From Candidatus Peribacteria bacterium (lineage in GTDB: Bacteria; Patescibacteriota; Gracilibacteria; Peribacterales; Peribacteraceae), in NCBI GenBank assembly GCA_903854455.1, contig CAINWJ010000103.1:1-20287 (forward strand): 20,287 bases of DNA. Direction: 5' to 3'. Every line of letters starts with the position of its first letter. Position 1 is the stretch's first letter. Of the stretch, positions 1 to 7,145 are shown piece by piece. The notes under the pieces are model-generated. The model saw only the letters and a list, made by a program, of their open reading frames with translations. It was not told the origin of the DNA and made no database searches. A program made the position numbers and the translations under genes.

Positions 1-303
1 AGGCGCGCCACGGGGGGTGAAGGGGAAGGCACCGTTGCGCCGTCGCGGCGCGTCGACGAGATGGCTCCGAATCCCTGGAGGAGCCAACGAGGAGACACGG
101 TGCCGGGCTGGAGGAGTTGGCGCGCCGGCGTTTTGCCTGCCGGCCGTAGCCTTGGCGAAGGCTGGGCTCCACCTTTTTCGCCGGAAAAAGGTGGAAGACC
201 CTTCGTTCCGACATCTTCAATTTTTGAAGCAATCTACTTTTCCATACCTTCTGGTGCTAATCCAATCAGAACCCATTTCTGATATTTATCAACTCCTCTA
301 CGA
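1..303. other. Non-coding, structured leader region; no gene supported
   Basis: I find no protein with a recognisable pattern here. The open frames are low-complexity and begin in GC-rich palindromic DNA. The first 200 bases hold several possible stem-loops: 37-41 with 47-51, 62-68 with 80-86 (7 bp), 148-153 with 158-163, and 168-178 with 185-195 (11 bp). Around base 200 the base composition shifts to AT-rich. It could be the tail of an upstream transcription unit or an unrecognised structured RNA. I looked for tmRNA, SRP RNA and RNase P RNA signatures and did not find their diagnostic motifs. Confidence 0.5.
168..195. repeat. 11-bp perfect hairpin, terminator-like stem
   Basis: Bases 168-178 (TCCACCTTTTT) pair perfectly with 185-195 (AAAAAGGTGGA) around the loop CGCCGG. 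The T-rich and A-rich arms would give U runs on either strand inside the stem, as in some bidirectional terminators, but no free T tract follows it. A smaller hairpin (148-163, AGCCTT/AAGGCT) lies just upstream. It may end transcription arriving from outside the window, separating it from the chemotaxis operon. Confidence 0.5.
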
Positions 304-323
304 GTGCATCCATAAGCCAAATA

Positions 324-332
324 TGCTATAAT
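324..332 (+). promoter_or_regulatory. Extended -10 promoter of the chemotaxis operon
   Basis: TGC followed by a perfect TATAAT (327-332) forms an extended -10 element. The -35 region at the usual distance (about 304-309, GTGCAT) is poor, as is common when TGn is present. Transcription would start near 339, leaving a leader of about 19 nt before the cheW ATG at 358. It is the best promoter candidate upstream of the seven-gene operon. Confidence 0.65.
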
Positions 333-342
333 TTCCGGAAAT
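331..342. promoter_or_regulatory. Perfect 12-bp palindrome over -10/start site, candidate operator
   Basis: ATTTCCGGAAAT is a perfect dyad. It overlaps the last two bases of the -10 box and covers the predicted transcription start. A dimeric repressor bound here would block RNA polymerase. No regulator gene lies in the window, so the role is inference from position and symmetry only. Confidence 0.35.
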
Positions 343-357
343 ACCCACACACATTTT

Positions 358-882
358 ATGCCAGTCTTCCAAAAAGAGACTCCTGCAACCCCGCAAAATG
401 CGGCAACGGTGCAGCTCCTCGTGTTCTCGCTCCAGGGTGAGGAATACGCGCTGCCACTCACCGAAATCCAGGAGATCGTGCCGACCCCGGAGATCACGCC
501 GGTGCCGAACATGCAGGCTGCTGTGAAGGGAGTAGCCAATCTCCGCGGCAAGGTGGTCACGATGCTCGACCTGGAGACGCACTTCGCGATCACGAAGACC
601 GCGGAAACCAAGCCCTACGCCATCGTCGCGGAGCATGCAGGCGAGCTCTTCGGACTCCTCGTCCATGCGGCGACTGAGGTGCTGCGCATCGATGCCGCAG
701 AACAGAAGCCGACGCCGGAAGTCCTGCGTTCCCACCCCAGTGCCGACGCGCTGAAGGGTGTGATCGTCCACGTGAACAGTGACAAGAAAGATCAGAAGAA
801 TACCGTCAAGGTGACCGAGCGGATCATCCTCGCTCTCGACCTGCCGAAAATCCTCTCTCACTTCTCCGCAGCTCATTCATAA
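358..882 (+). CDS. cheW: CheW-type chemotaxis coupling protein
   Basis: A 174-residue protein made almost entirely of one CheW domain. CheW is the cytoplasmic SH3-like adaptor that links chemoreceptor tips to the kinase CheA. Visible family signatures are the opening strand QLLVFSLQGEEYALPL (about residues 20-35), the IQEIVPTPEITPVPN segment, and VKGVANLRGKVVTMLDL (about 57-73), the hallmark CheW stretch before the second subdomain. The N-terminal 18 residues are a short polar tail, and the ending (ILALDLPKIL) matches the usual close of the fold. It is the first gene of the operon, placed directly after a strong -10 box. The ATG at 358 is the only reasonable start and has no Shine-Dalgarno sequence. 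Length is normal for a stand-alone CheW. Confidence 0.93.
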   Translation: MPVFQKETPATPQNAATVQLLVFSLQGEEYALPLTEIQEIVPTPEITPVPNMQAAVKGVANLRGKVVTMLDLETHFAITKTAETKPYAIVAEHAGELFGLLVHAATEVLRIDAAEQKPTPEVLRSHPSADALKGVIVHVNSDKKDQKNTVKVTERIILALDLPKILSHFSAAHS

Positions 883-914
883 TTTTCATTTTACAATTTT
901 CAATTTTTAATTTC
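882..914. repeat. AT-rich interspersed repeat, copy 1
   Basis: The gap between cheW and the receptor gene is filled by a TTTTCA/ATTTT-rich tract. Its core, TAATTTTCA-T-TTTACAATTTTCAATT, recurs at 2830-2854 with a single difference. It is followed directly by a C/T tract and the next ATG. It looks like a dispersed intergenic repeat rather than a regulatory leader specific to one gene. Confidence 0.6.
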
Positions 915-928
915 GTTCCCCTCTCCGT

Positions 929-2791
929 ATGAAGAACATCCTCTCCCGCATCACCGGTACCCTCACCGGCAGATTCGTCTCGTGGTTCCTGCTGGTATCC
1001 GTCATCCCGGCGGTCGCCATCACATACTTAAGCTACCAGAACGCATCGAGTGCTCTGATGGATCGCGCATTACTTCGCATCCAGGGAATTTCGGAAGTGA
1101 AGGAAGTGCTCATTGCGGAGCACCTAGATGCACGCAAAGACGTCATTCGGGCATTCGGTGCAAATGATGCATTCGTCACTTGTACCGATGTCACAATGAT
1201 TCAGAATGACATCGACGATACACTGAAAATATTCCCGCAGTTCCAATCCATCATTGTCATGGATACGAAAGGGAAAGTTTTCGCCGCAACAGACAAGAAA
1301 GAAATCGGTGAGGATAAATCTCAGGATCCATTTTTCACTGAAGCGAAGAAAACGGGGAAACCGTACATCAAGGATGTGTACGTCTCCTCGGTTACGAATC
1401 AGATTGGCTACGGTGTTTCTACCCCTGTGGCCTGCGGTGGAGTACTGGCGGCACGCATCCGTCTGGATGAACTGAGTGCCGTTACGAACGATGTGACCGG
1501 GCTCGGTGACACCGGGGAAGCCTACCTGGTCAACTCGAAGGGGATCGTCATCACAACCACGAAGAACATCACGGACAAAGACTTGCTCACCAAGAAAATT
1601 GATACCGAGGGAGTGAAGAAGTGTCTCGCAGGAAATGACGTCATCGGTACGTTCGTCGATTACCGCGGAACCCAAGTAGTCGGAAATTACCTTTCAACGG
1701 AATTAACCAAAGATATAGGACAGAACTGGTGCCTGATCACCGAGACAGATTTGAGCGAAGTGGTAGCTCCCGCCATCGCACTCAGGAACACGCTCTACAT
1801 CATCGTTGTCATCGCGATCGGCATCATCCTCGCACTCGCCTGGTATGCTTCCCGCTCCGTCGGTGAATTCGTTCGTGGACCCATCCGCGCAGCAGTCGAG
1901 CAGCTCAGCGCCGCAGCAACCGCACTCGCCGCATCCACGCAGCAGAGTGCCGCAGCCGCACAGCAGAACTCCGCCATCGCCCAGCAGCTGGCTACCGGAT
2001 CCACGGATCAGAGCAAGCGCGCCGAGGAAGTAGCCAAGGGTGTCCGCGACATCAACGCCGTCATCCAGCAGATGTCCGCCTCCTCGCAGGAGGCAGCGGC
2101 GAGCGGTCATCAGTCATCCAAGATGGCGCAGCAGACCGGCGAGAACTCGGAGAAGATCGGCAAGCTGGTGGAAGCTATCACGGTGATCTCCGAGCAGACC
2201 AACATGCTCGCTCTCAACGCCGCCATCGAGGCTGCACGTGCCGGTGAAGCCGGTCGCGGGTTCGCGGTCGTCGCCGACGAAGTGCGCAAGCTGTCTGAAA
2301 ATTCCGGTCAGAGTGCTGAGAAGATCAAGACCGTCGTCTCGGATGCCGTCAACAACATCGGCGAAACGGTCAAGGGCATCCAGGACTTCTCCAAGAAAGT
2401 GGAAGCTCTCTCCGCCGCCATCCAGCAGCAATCCAGCTCCGTCTCGCAGATCGCGAAGACCATGGAAGCCATCGCCGCCATCGCCCAGCAGAACGCCTCG
2501 GGTGCGCAGCAGCTCTCGGCTTCCGTCCAGCAGCAGAGTGCATCCAACCAGCAGATCAGTGCCGCCGTGCAGCAGATGAACGCCATGACCGAACAGCTGG
2601 CGAAGCTGGCAGGCGAGAAGAAGGAAGCAGGCACCATGGTCCACATCCCCGAGCAGCATCACACGGAATCGACGCATCACACTTTCGCCAAAACGACACA
2701 CAAGGAGAAGACGGATGAATCGACTGTGACCAAGCCGCCGATGAAGGTGGTGCCGAAGCGGACCAACAATTCTTCCTCTGATAATGCATGA
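929..2791 (+). CDS. Methyl-accepting chemotaxis protein with Cache-like sensor
   Basis: A 620-residue transmembrane chemoreceptor. TM1 is at about residues 16-34 and TM2 at about 288-306. The roughly 250-residue outer segment between them has double-Cache features (IIVMDTKGKVFAATD near 108-122, GEAYLVNSKGIVITT near 196-210), so it probably binds a small ligand outside the membrane. After TM2 a HAMP domain is hard to see; only a short RGPIRAAVEQL-like stretch is present. A long Ala/Gln/Ser coiled coil follows, with the nearly invariant hairpin tip EQTNMLALNAAIEAARAGE and GRGFAVVADEVRKLSE (about 422-457) that contacts CheA and CheW. The last 55 residues form a His/Thr/Lys-rich tail, and no CheR-docking pentapeptide like NWETF is visible. 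It is the only receptor in the window and lies between cheW and cheY. The ligand cannot be told from sequence. Confidence 0.95.
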   Translation: MKNILSRITGTLTGRFVSWFLLVSVIPAVAITYLSYQNASSALMDRALLRIQGISEVKEVLIAEHLDARKDVIRAFGANDAFVTCTDVTMIQNDIDDTLKIFPQFQSIIVMDTKGKVFAATDKKEIGEDKSQDPFFTEAKKTGKPYIKDVYVSSVTNQIGYGVSTPVACGGVLAARIRLDELSAVTNDVTGLGDTGEAYLVNSKGIVITTTKNITDKDLLTKKIDTEGVKKCLAGNDVIGTFVDYRGTQVVGNYLSTELTKDIGQNWCLITETDLSEVVAPAIALRNTLYIIVVIAIGIILALAWYASRSVGEFVRGPIRAAVEQLSAAATALAASTQQSAAAAQQNSAIAQQLATGSTDQSKRAEEVAKGVRDINAVIQQMSASSQEAAASGHQSSKMAQQTGENSEKIGKLVEAITVISEQTNMLALNAAIEAARAGEAGRGFAVVADEVRKLSENSGQSAEKIKTVVSDAVNNIGETVKGIQDFSKKVEALSAAIQQQSSSVSQIAKTMEAIAAIAQQNASGAQQLSASVQQQSASNQQISAAVQQMNAMTEQLAKLAGEKKEAGTMVHIPEQHHTESTHHTFAKTTHKEKTDESTVTKPPMKVVPKRTNNSSSDNA

Positions 2792-2801
2792 CACATGTGC
2801 C

Positions 2802-2818
2802 GCGGGTAGGAAACCCGC
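2802..2818. repeat. Short intergenic hairpin (6-bp stem)
   Basis: GCGGGT (2802-2807) pairs with ACCCGC (2813-2818) around AGGAA, eleven bases after the receptor stop codon. No T run follows, so it is a weak terminator at best. It may instead protect mRNA ends or belong to the short palindromes scattered in other gaps of this window. Confidence 0.45.
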
Positions 2819-2828
2819 TCCCCAGTCA

Positions 2829-2855
2829 TTAATTTTCAATTTACAATTTTCAATT
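2829..2855. repeat. AT-rich interspersed repeat, copy 2
   Basis: The stretch TAATTTTCA-A-TTTACAATTTTCAATT matches the copy after cheW with one mismatch in 25 bases. It again lies directly before a C/T tract and an ATG, here of cheY. The repeat is present at two neighbouring gene junctions within 2 kb. Confidence 0.6.
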
Positions 2856-2871
2856 CCTTCCCCCCTCCGTT

Positions 2872-3231
2872 ATGAAAATCCTCATCGTCGACGACTCGGC
2901 ATTCATGCGCACCATCCTCAAGGATCTGGTGAAGAAGGCCTATCCCGATGCCGAGATCCTGGAAGCAGGTGACGGTAATCAGGCCATCGCGGAGTACCGG
3001 TCCAAGCGCCCGGAGCTCCTGCTCCTTGACCTCATCATGCCCGAGAAGGACGGCATGGAAGTCCTGAAGGAAATCGGTCGTGAGTCCGGCAAGAAGATCG
3101 TGGTGGTCAGTTCCGTCGGTCAGGAAACCATGATCGAGGAAGCCAGGAAGCTCGGCGCGGACGCCTACGTCGTGAAACCCTTCGATGAGAAGGAACTCAC
3201 GAGCACGATTCAGGACGTCATCAAAGCGTAA
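2872..3231 (+). CDS. cheY: CheY single-domain response regulator
   Basis: A 119-residue stand-alone receiver domain, the diffusible output of the CheA kinase. All key positions are present: acidic pair D7/D8, phospho-acceptor D53 in LLLLDLIMPEKDGME, switch Ser in VVVSSVGQ (about 80-81), the aromatic switch Y99 and conserved K102 in AYVVKPF. The KPF ending and overall sequence resemble the compact CheY of Thermotoga-type operons that also carry cheC and cheD. With no flagellar switch in sight, phospho-CheY more likely acts on the type IV pilus machinery encoded downstream, though that target is inference. ATG 2872 follows a C/T tract, not a Shine-Dalgarno site. Confidence 0.95.
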   Translation: MKILIVDDSAFMRTILKDLVKKAYPDAEILEAGDGNQAIAEYRSKRPELLLLDLIMPEKDGMEVLKEIGRESGKKIVVVSSVGQETMIEEARKLGADAYVVKPFDEKELTSTIQDVIKA

Positions 3232-3257
3232 ACAGTGTGTTCATTCACGGCAAACCC

Positions 3258-3866
3258 ATGATGCACACACCAGCCCACAAGCGGCAGACGGAAAGCTTTC
3301 CCGTCGTCGTCATCGGCGCCTCTACGGGGGGACCGCCGATCGTCGAACAGATCGTGACGTCACTGCCCAAGTCTCTGCGTGCGTGCATCCTGATCGCCCA
3401 GCACATGCCGGCACACTTCACGGAGCAGATGAGTCTCAGGCTGGCGAAGAATGCTGCCATCCCGCTCTCTGAAGCCCACGACGGCGATCACCTCAAACCC
3501 GGAACCATCCTCATCGCACCCGGGAACCTCTGCATGGAAGTGAAGCGCGATCGCAAGGGTGAACCCGTCATCAGTGTCTCCGAAGAATGCCGGATCAGCC
3601 GGGAAGCGACTCCCTCCATCGACGCCCTCATGCGCAGCACCGCAAAAATCTTTGGCTCGCGCGTGACCGGATTCATCCTCACCGGGATGGGTAGGGACGG
3701 CGCACTCGGCATGCAGTTCATCCGGAGCCTGGGCGGTCACACCTACGGACAGGAACCCTCGACATGCGTCGTCGACAGCATGGTGCAGTATGCCATCGGT
3801 TGCGACGCGGTCGATCAGCTCATCAACCCCACAGACATCGCCACCATCATCTCCCGCCTCACCTGA
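3258..3866 (+). CDS. cheB: CheB methylesterase, catalytic domain only
   Basis: A protein-glutamate methylesterase that removes receptor methyl groups and may also deamidate glutamines. From ATG 3258 it is 202 residues and consists of the catalytic domain alone. The triad is visible: S22 in GASTGG, H49 in AQHMP, and D147 in TGMGRDGA. Other landmarks are ATPSIDALMRS and the late EPSTCVVDSM segment. Ordinary CheB has an N-terminal receiver domain of about 120 residues that gates activity on phosphorylation; here it is absent, so control must come from elsewhere or be missing. A GTG at 3237 would add seven residues; I prefer ATG 3258 because the extra residues match nothing. It follows cheY by 26 bases and precedes cheA by 3. 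Confidence 0.93.
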   Translation: MMHTPAHKRQTESFPVVVIGASTGGPPIVEQIVTSLPKSLRACILIAQHMPAHFTEQMSLRLAKNAAIPLSEAHDGDHLKPGTILIAPGNLCMEVKRDRKGEPVISVSEECRISREATPSIDALMRSTAKIFGSRVTGFILTGMGRDGALGMQFIRSLGGHTYGQEPSTCVVDSMVQYAIGCDAVDQLINPTDIATIISRLT

Positions 3867-3869
3867 CCC

Positions 3870-5525
3870 ATGGATATCACGCAGTACACATCACTGTACC
3901 TGCAGGAAATGCGCGATAACCTCGCGCAGCTCAACCGCCATGCGGTGACGCTGGAGAAGGAGCCGACTAACATCCCGCTTTTGCAGGAAATTATGCGGCT
4001 CAACCACTCGGGCAAAGGCAGCTCGAACGCGATGGGGTTCAAGTCGACCGCGGAGCTCTTCCACTCGCTGGAAGACGTGTTCGATGCCGCAAGAAAATCC
4101 AAGCTGGCAATCACGAAAGACATCATCACCCTGTGCCTGAAAGCGTTCGACCAGATCGAAGCGTCGTTCGCGGCGATCGAGAAGACGAAGAAGGAGATCG
4201 ACTGCTCCGCCATCGCCGCCGCTGTCCGTGCATCGGCACAGATGAATCCTGCACCGGCAACGACCCAAGCGACAACGATCGATGCGGCAACAGATGTCAC
4301 GGTTATTCCGGATACGACTGCGATCGACTTCATCCGTGTCGGCACCGAGAAAATCGAGAAGCTCACGAACCTCGCCGGTGAATTCGCCTTGCTGCGACAG
4401 CATGCATCGTCACTCAAGAATAACCCGGAGTTCGCATCTGTCTTAGAACAGCTGACCAAGCTTACCGATGACCTCACGTACTATGCCGGCAACATCCGGC
4501 TGGTGCCTCTGGAACAGGCATTCGGTCGCTTCCCGCGACTCGTCCGTGACCTGGCAACGGTCCAGGGTAAGAACGTCCGCTTCGAGATGACGGGCACGGA
4601 CGTCGAGCTGGATAAGACACTTGTCGATCATCTGATCTCGCCGCTCATCCACCTGCTACGGAACGCCGTCGACCACGGCATGGAGTCACCCGACGTGCGC
4701 AAGCAGCTTGGGAAGAATCCTGAAGGAACCATCCGGCTCACCGTCGAACGTGACCAGGGATTTGCGCGTGTTACAGTAGAGGACGACGGCGAAGCCATCG
4801 TGCTGGGTACCCTCAAGGAGATCGCGAAGAAGAAAGGATTTACGGATGCCGTGCTCGACTCCATCAAGGAAACGAATACCTTGGATCTCCTCACGATGCC
4901 GGGGTTTTCCAGCTCCAAGACCGTGAGTGATATCTCCGGACGGGGAGTCGGACTCTCCGCAGTCCACCAAGCCGCGAAGGCACTCGGCGGTCAGCTGACA
5001 CTGACGCAAAGCACCGGATGTAAACGATTCACGGTAAGTCTTCCGCTCCAACTGTCCATCATTCAGTCCCTGCTCGTCGACGTCACCGGACAAACGTATG
5101 CACTGCCGCTAGTCCATGTGCGCCGGCTCATCACGGTTCCGAGCACGCAGATACAATCAACGCTCGGTCAGCAGGCAACCGTCGTTGACGGTCAGGATGT
5201 TGCGCTCATCTCGCTTCCGACACTGTTCAAGACAAACGAATCTGCGGTGAAGAAAGAAGGCGCCACTACGGCAGCAATCACTGAGACGCACATCGTGCTG
5301 GTGGACGGCGACAAGGGACTCATCGGCATCGTTGTCGACCGGGTCCTCGGCAATGCGGACATCATGGTGAAACCCATCGCGACGACGCTCAAGAGCGAAG
5401 TGTGCTTCACCGGCTCGACCATCATCGGCAGCGGTCGGGTGGCACTCATCCTGGATGTTCCCGGCATCGTGCAGGAGCACACCGTCAACATGAAACAGCA
5501 TTCCCCTCTCCCCCGCGCATCATGA
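3870..5525 (+). CDS. cheA: CheA chemotaxis histidine kinase lacking P2
   Basis: The sensor kinase of the array, 551 residues. P1: phospho-acceptor H46 in LNHSGKGSSNAMGF. A linker of roughly 50 Ala/Thr-rich residues follows where P2, the CheY/CheB docking domain, would normally be. P3 dimerisation helices run from about 152 to 205. P4 ATPase: N-box HLLRNAVDHGME (N265, H269), G1 box DDGEAI (305-310), and MPGFSSSKTVSDISGRGVGL (F and G2 boxes, about 343-362). P5 CheW-like domain fills about 400-551 and would bind CheW. The G1 box is unusual: families normally have DDGxGI, and here the second glycine is alanine. All other ATP-lid motifs are intact, so activity is likely but not certain. The stop overlaps the cheC start by ATGA, implying coupled translation. 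Confidence 0.95.
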   Translation: MDITQYTSLYLQEMRDNLAQLNRHAVTLEKEPTNIPLLQEIMRLNHSGKGSSNAMGFKSTAELFHSLEDVFDAARKSKLAITKDIITLCLKAFDQIEASFAAIEKTKKEIDCSAIAAAVRASAQMNPAPATTQATTIDAATDVTVIPDTTAIDFIRVGTEKIEKLTNLAGEFALLRQHASSLKNNPEFASVLEQLTKLTDDLTYYAGNIRLVPLEQAFGRFPRLVRDLATVQGKNVRFEMTGTDVELDKTLVDHLISPLIHLLRNAVDHGMESPDVRKQLGKNPEGTIRLTVERDQGFARVTVEDDGEAIVLGTLKEIAKKKGFTDAVLDSIKETNTLDLLTMPGFSSSKTVSDISGRGVGLSAVHQAAKALGGQLTLTQSTGCKRFTVSLPLQLSIIQSLLVDVTGQTYALPLVHVRRLITVPSTQIQSTLGQQATVVDGQDVALISLPTLFKTNESAVKKEGATTAAITETHIVLVDGDKGLIGIVVDRVLGNADIMVKPIATTLKSEVCFTGSTIIGSGRVALILDVPGIVQEHTVNMKQHSPLPRAS

Positions 5526-6136
5526 CCGACCGCCTCCCGCCATTTACGGCCGACATCCTCCGCGAGCTCATGAATATCGGCGGCGCGCATGCCACCACGG
5601 CACTCGCCAAGATGAGCCACGACAAAGTATTCATCGACCTACCGGAAGTGGCGCTCTTAAAGCTCGAGCACATCCCGGACTTCGTCGGAGCCAGCCAGAA
5701 CGTCCAGTCGATGACGATCCATCCGATGGCCGGAGAGGTGAACGGATTTATCCTCTTCTCGTATGGGCAGATCGATGCATCGTCACTCGCAAAGCGCATC
5801 CGGGAACAGAGCGGCCTAAAAAACGGCGTCAATGATGCAGCGGCGATACTGAATGAAATCGGCAACATCCTCTCGGGCTCGTGCATCCGCGCCATCAACC
5901 AGTTCCTCGGCATCAGCTTCTCGCAGACGATCCCCGACGGCACCACCGACATGTCGGGGGCGATCCTCGGGAGCATCCTCGCGGAGATCGGCCAGCATGC
6001 GGACGACGCCCTCATCACGCGATTGTCGTTCCGCGAGGAGAAGCTCGCCATCGACGGCAACATCTACCTCCTCTTCGACCCGGACTCCACCCAGATCGTG
6101 CTGCACGCCGCGAAGAAGAAGATCACCGCTTCCTAA
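5522..6136 (+). CDS. cheC: CheC-family CheY-P phosphatase
   Basis: A 204-residue protein of the CheC/CheX/FliY phosphatase family, which dephosphorylates CheY-P and so ends the signal. Two copies of the active-site pattern are seen: D11-xxx-E15-xx-N18 in DILRELMNIGGAHA, and E112-xx-N115 in AAILNEIGNILSGS. Two sites point to CheC rather than single-site CheX variants. In the second site the position four before Glu is Ala instead of the usual Ser/Asp, so the two sites may differ in activity. CheC normally pairs with CheD, whose gene follows 18 bases later. The ATG at 5522 overlaps the cheA TGA and opens directly on the family start; a longer upstream frame is only cheA in another frame. Confidence 0.92.
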   Translation: MTDRLPPFTADILRELMNIGGAHATTALAKMSHDKVFIDLPEVALLKLEHIPDFVGASQNVQSMTIHPMAGEVNGFILFSYGQIDASSLAKRIREQSGLKNGVNDAAAILNEIGNILSGSCIRAINQFLGISFSQTIPDGTTDMSGAILGSILAEIGQHADDALITRLSFREEKLAIDGNIYLLFDPDSTQIVLHAAKKKITAS

Positions 6137-6154
6137 CCACCCATATCCGCCTCC

Positions 6155-6619
6155 ATGGAGACTGTCATTGTCAAAATGGGCGAGATTCACGTCACTCAGG
6201 GAGAGTTTCTCCTGGAGACGTTCGGCGTGGGCTCATGCATCGCGGTCATCCTCCATGACCCGGAGAAGAACATCGCAGGCATGATGCATGCCATGCTCAC
6301 GACGGATAAGGCGACGCAGACGCAGATGACAACGAACCCGCTTCGCTACGTCGAGCTGGCGATCCCTGCACTGGTGAAGGAGATGACGAAAGCCGGTGCC
6401 AGCAAGCAACATCTGAAAGCCTCCATCGCCGGCGGCGCGCAGATGTTCACGCTGTACCATGACCCCAGCAACGCCATCGGACCCAAGAACGTGGAAGCCG
6501 CGAAGAAAGCATTGAATGATGCCGGCATCCCGATCGAGTATGAAGACACCGGAGGCACGAAAGGCCGCAACGTGCGGTTCGAGCTGCACACGGGGAAGTG
6601 TGTGATTGAGACGAAATAA
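6155..6619 (+). CDS. cheD: CheD receptor glutamine deamidase
   Basis: A 154-residue CheD, which deamidates glutamines of receptor methylation helices and forms a regulated complex with CheC. The catalytic Cys is C28 in GVGSCIAV, with the partner His H45 in AGMMHAML. Further hallmarks are IAGGAQMF, IGPKNVEAAKKAL and GGTKGRNVRFELHTG. The length is typical. It is the last gene of the operon. After its stop the DNA holds three consecutive hairpins and then the opposing pilus cluster, so transcription probably ends here. With CheB but no CheR in the window, CheD may be an important route of receptor modification. Confidence 0.95.
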   Translation: METVIVKMGEIHVTQGEFLLETFGVGSCIAVILHDPEKNIAGMMHAMLTTDKATQTQMTTNPLRYVELAIPALVKEMTKAGASKQHLKASIAGGAQMFTLYHDPSNAIGPKNVEAAKKALNDAGIPIEYEDTGGTKGRNVRFELHTGKCVIETK

Positions 6620-6628
6620 GCAATGCAG

Positions 6629-6689
6629 CTGCGACATCGTGTCGCAGACGGCGGCGATAGCCGTCGAACACCGGGACGCTGCGTCCCGG
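6629..6689. repeat. Three consecutive hairpins between convergent operons
   Basis: Hairpin 1: CTGCGACA (6629-6636), loop TCG, TGTCGCAG (6640-6647). Hairpin 2: GACGGC (6647-6652) with GCCGTC (6660-6665). Hairpin 3: CCGGGACG (6671-6678), loop CTG, CGTCCCGG (6682-6689). They lie between the end of cheD and the end of the leftward pilus cluster and could work on both strands. None has a T run, so classical intrinsic termination is doubtful. Hairpin 1 shares its central CATCGTG with the hairpin at 11988-12006. Confidence 0.55.
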
Positions 6690-6722
6690 CTGCGGAAATA
6701 ATAAACAAGAACGCCTCGCCCA

Positions 6723-7121
6723 CTACATCCCCAGATACTGCCTCACCACGATTGCCGATGCGGCGATGGCTGCGAGTGATACGAGGAGAACAATGAATGA
6801 CACAAGCTTCTTGCCGAGAGACGAAGGAATGAATGCCGCGGTCGGCGACGACGGAACCAGAGCTCCGCATACCCCGAGCCACTCCAGCTTCTTCTCCGTC
6901 AGTCCTGCGAATTTTTCAACGGTGACCGTCGGTTGCGGAGGTGCCGGCTTGGCATCCTTTTTGTCAGTCTTGGGCTCAGGTGCAGGAAGCAACTGCTTCT
7001 CGATGGAATGAACGAAAGTATCGGAGCCGGCAACCAACCACCGCTTGAGGGGATGTCCGTCCGCCTGCCAGTCGACAGCCACGATCCCCGCTTCCTTGAG
7101 CAGGGTATTCTCATCGACCAA
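6723..7121 (-). pseudogene. C-terminal part of a PilM-like protein after an in-frame stop
   Basis: This 132-codon stretch is in the same frame as the PilM-like gene upstream and is separated from it only by the TAG at 7146-7148 and eight sense codons. It begins at a TTG, with no good in-frame ATG. Residues LKRWLVAGSDTFVHSIEKQLL resemble the last PilM subdomain (LLGGGSxLxGLxxxL), and KKLEWLGVCGALV resembles its closing helix (FAVALGLALR). A Lys/Pro-rich linker lies between them, and the chain ends with one membrane helix (about 105-126) and VRQYLGM, reminiscent of the start of PilN (INLLP plus TM). It may be the rest of a broken gene, or a separate product made by re-initiation: AAGGAGG lies at 7150-7156, just before the stop. 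I cannot decide between these. Confidence 0.5.
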
Positions 7122-7145
7122 TCCGGCTGCAGATTCATCGACGAT

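Noticed and set aside
1..200. SRP RNA, tmRNA or RNase P RNA at the left edge
   Set aside because: GTGCCGGGCTGG loosely recalls the SRP RNA stem, but the conserved GGAAGG/GCAGC apical loop is missing; no tmRNA ends and no RNase P P4 motif are present.
17..331. Open frame of 104 codons at the left edge
   Set aside because: Low-complexity Arg/Gly-rich start, crosses several palindromes and the cheW promoter region, no family pattern and no conserved start context.
2114..2839. Long - strand frames opposite the receptor, cheA, cheC and cheD
   Set aside because: They mirror biased codons of the true genes, have no family motifs and conflict with very strong + strand assignments.
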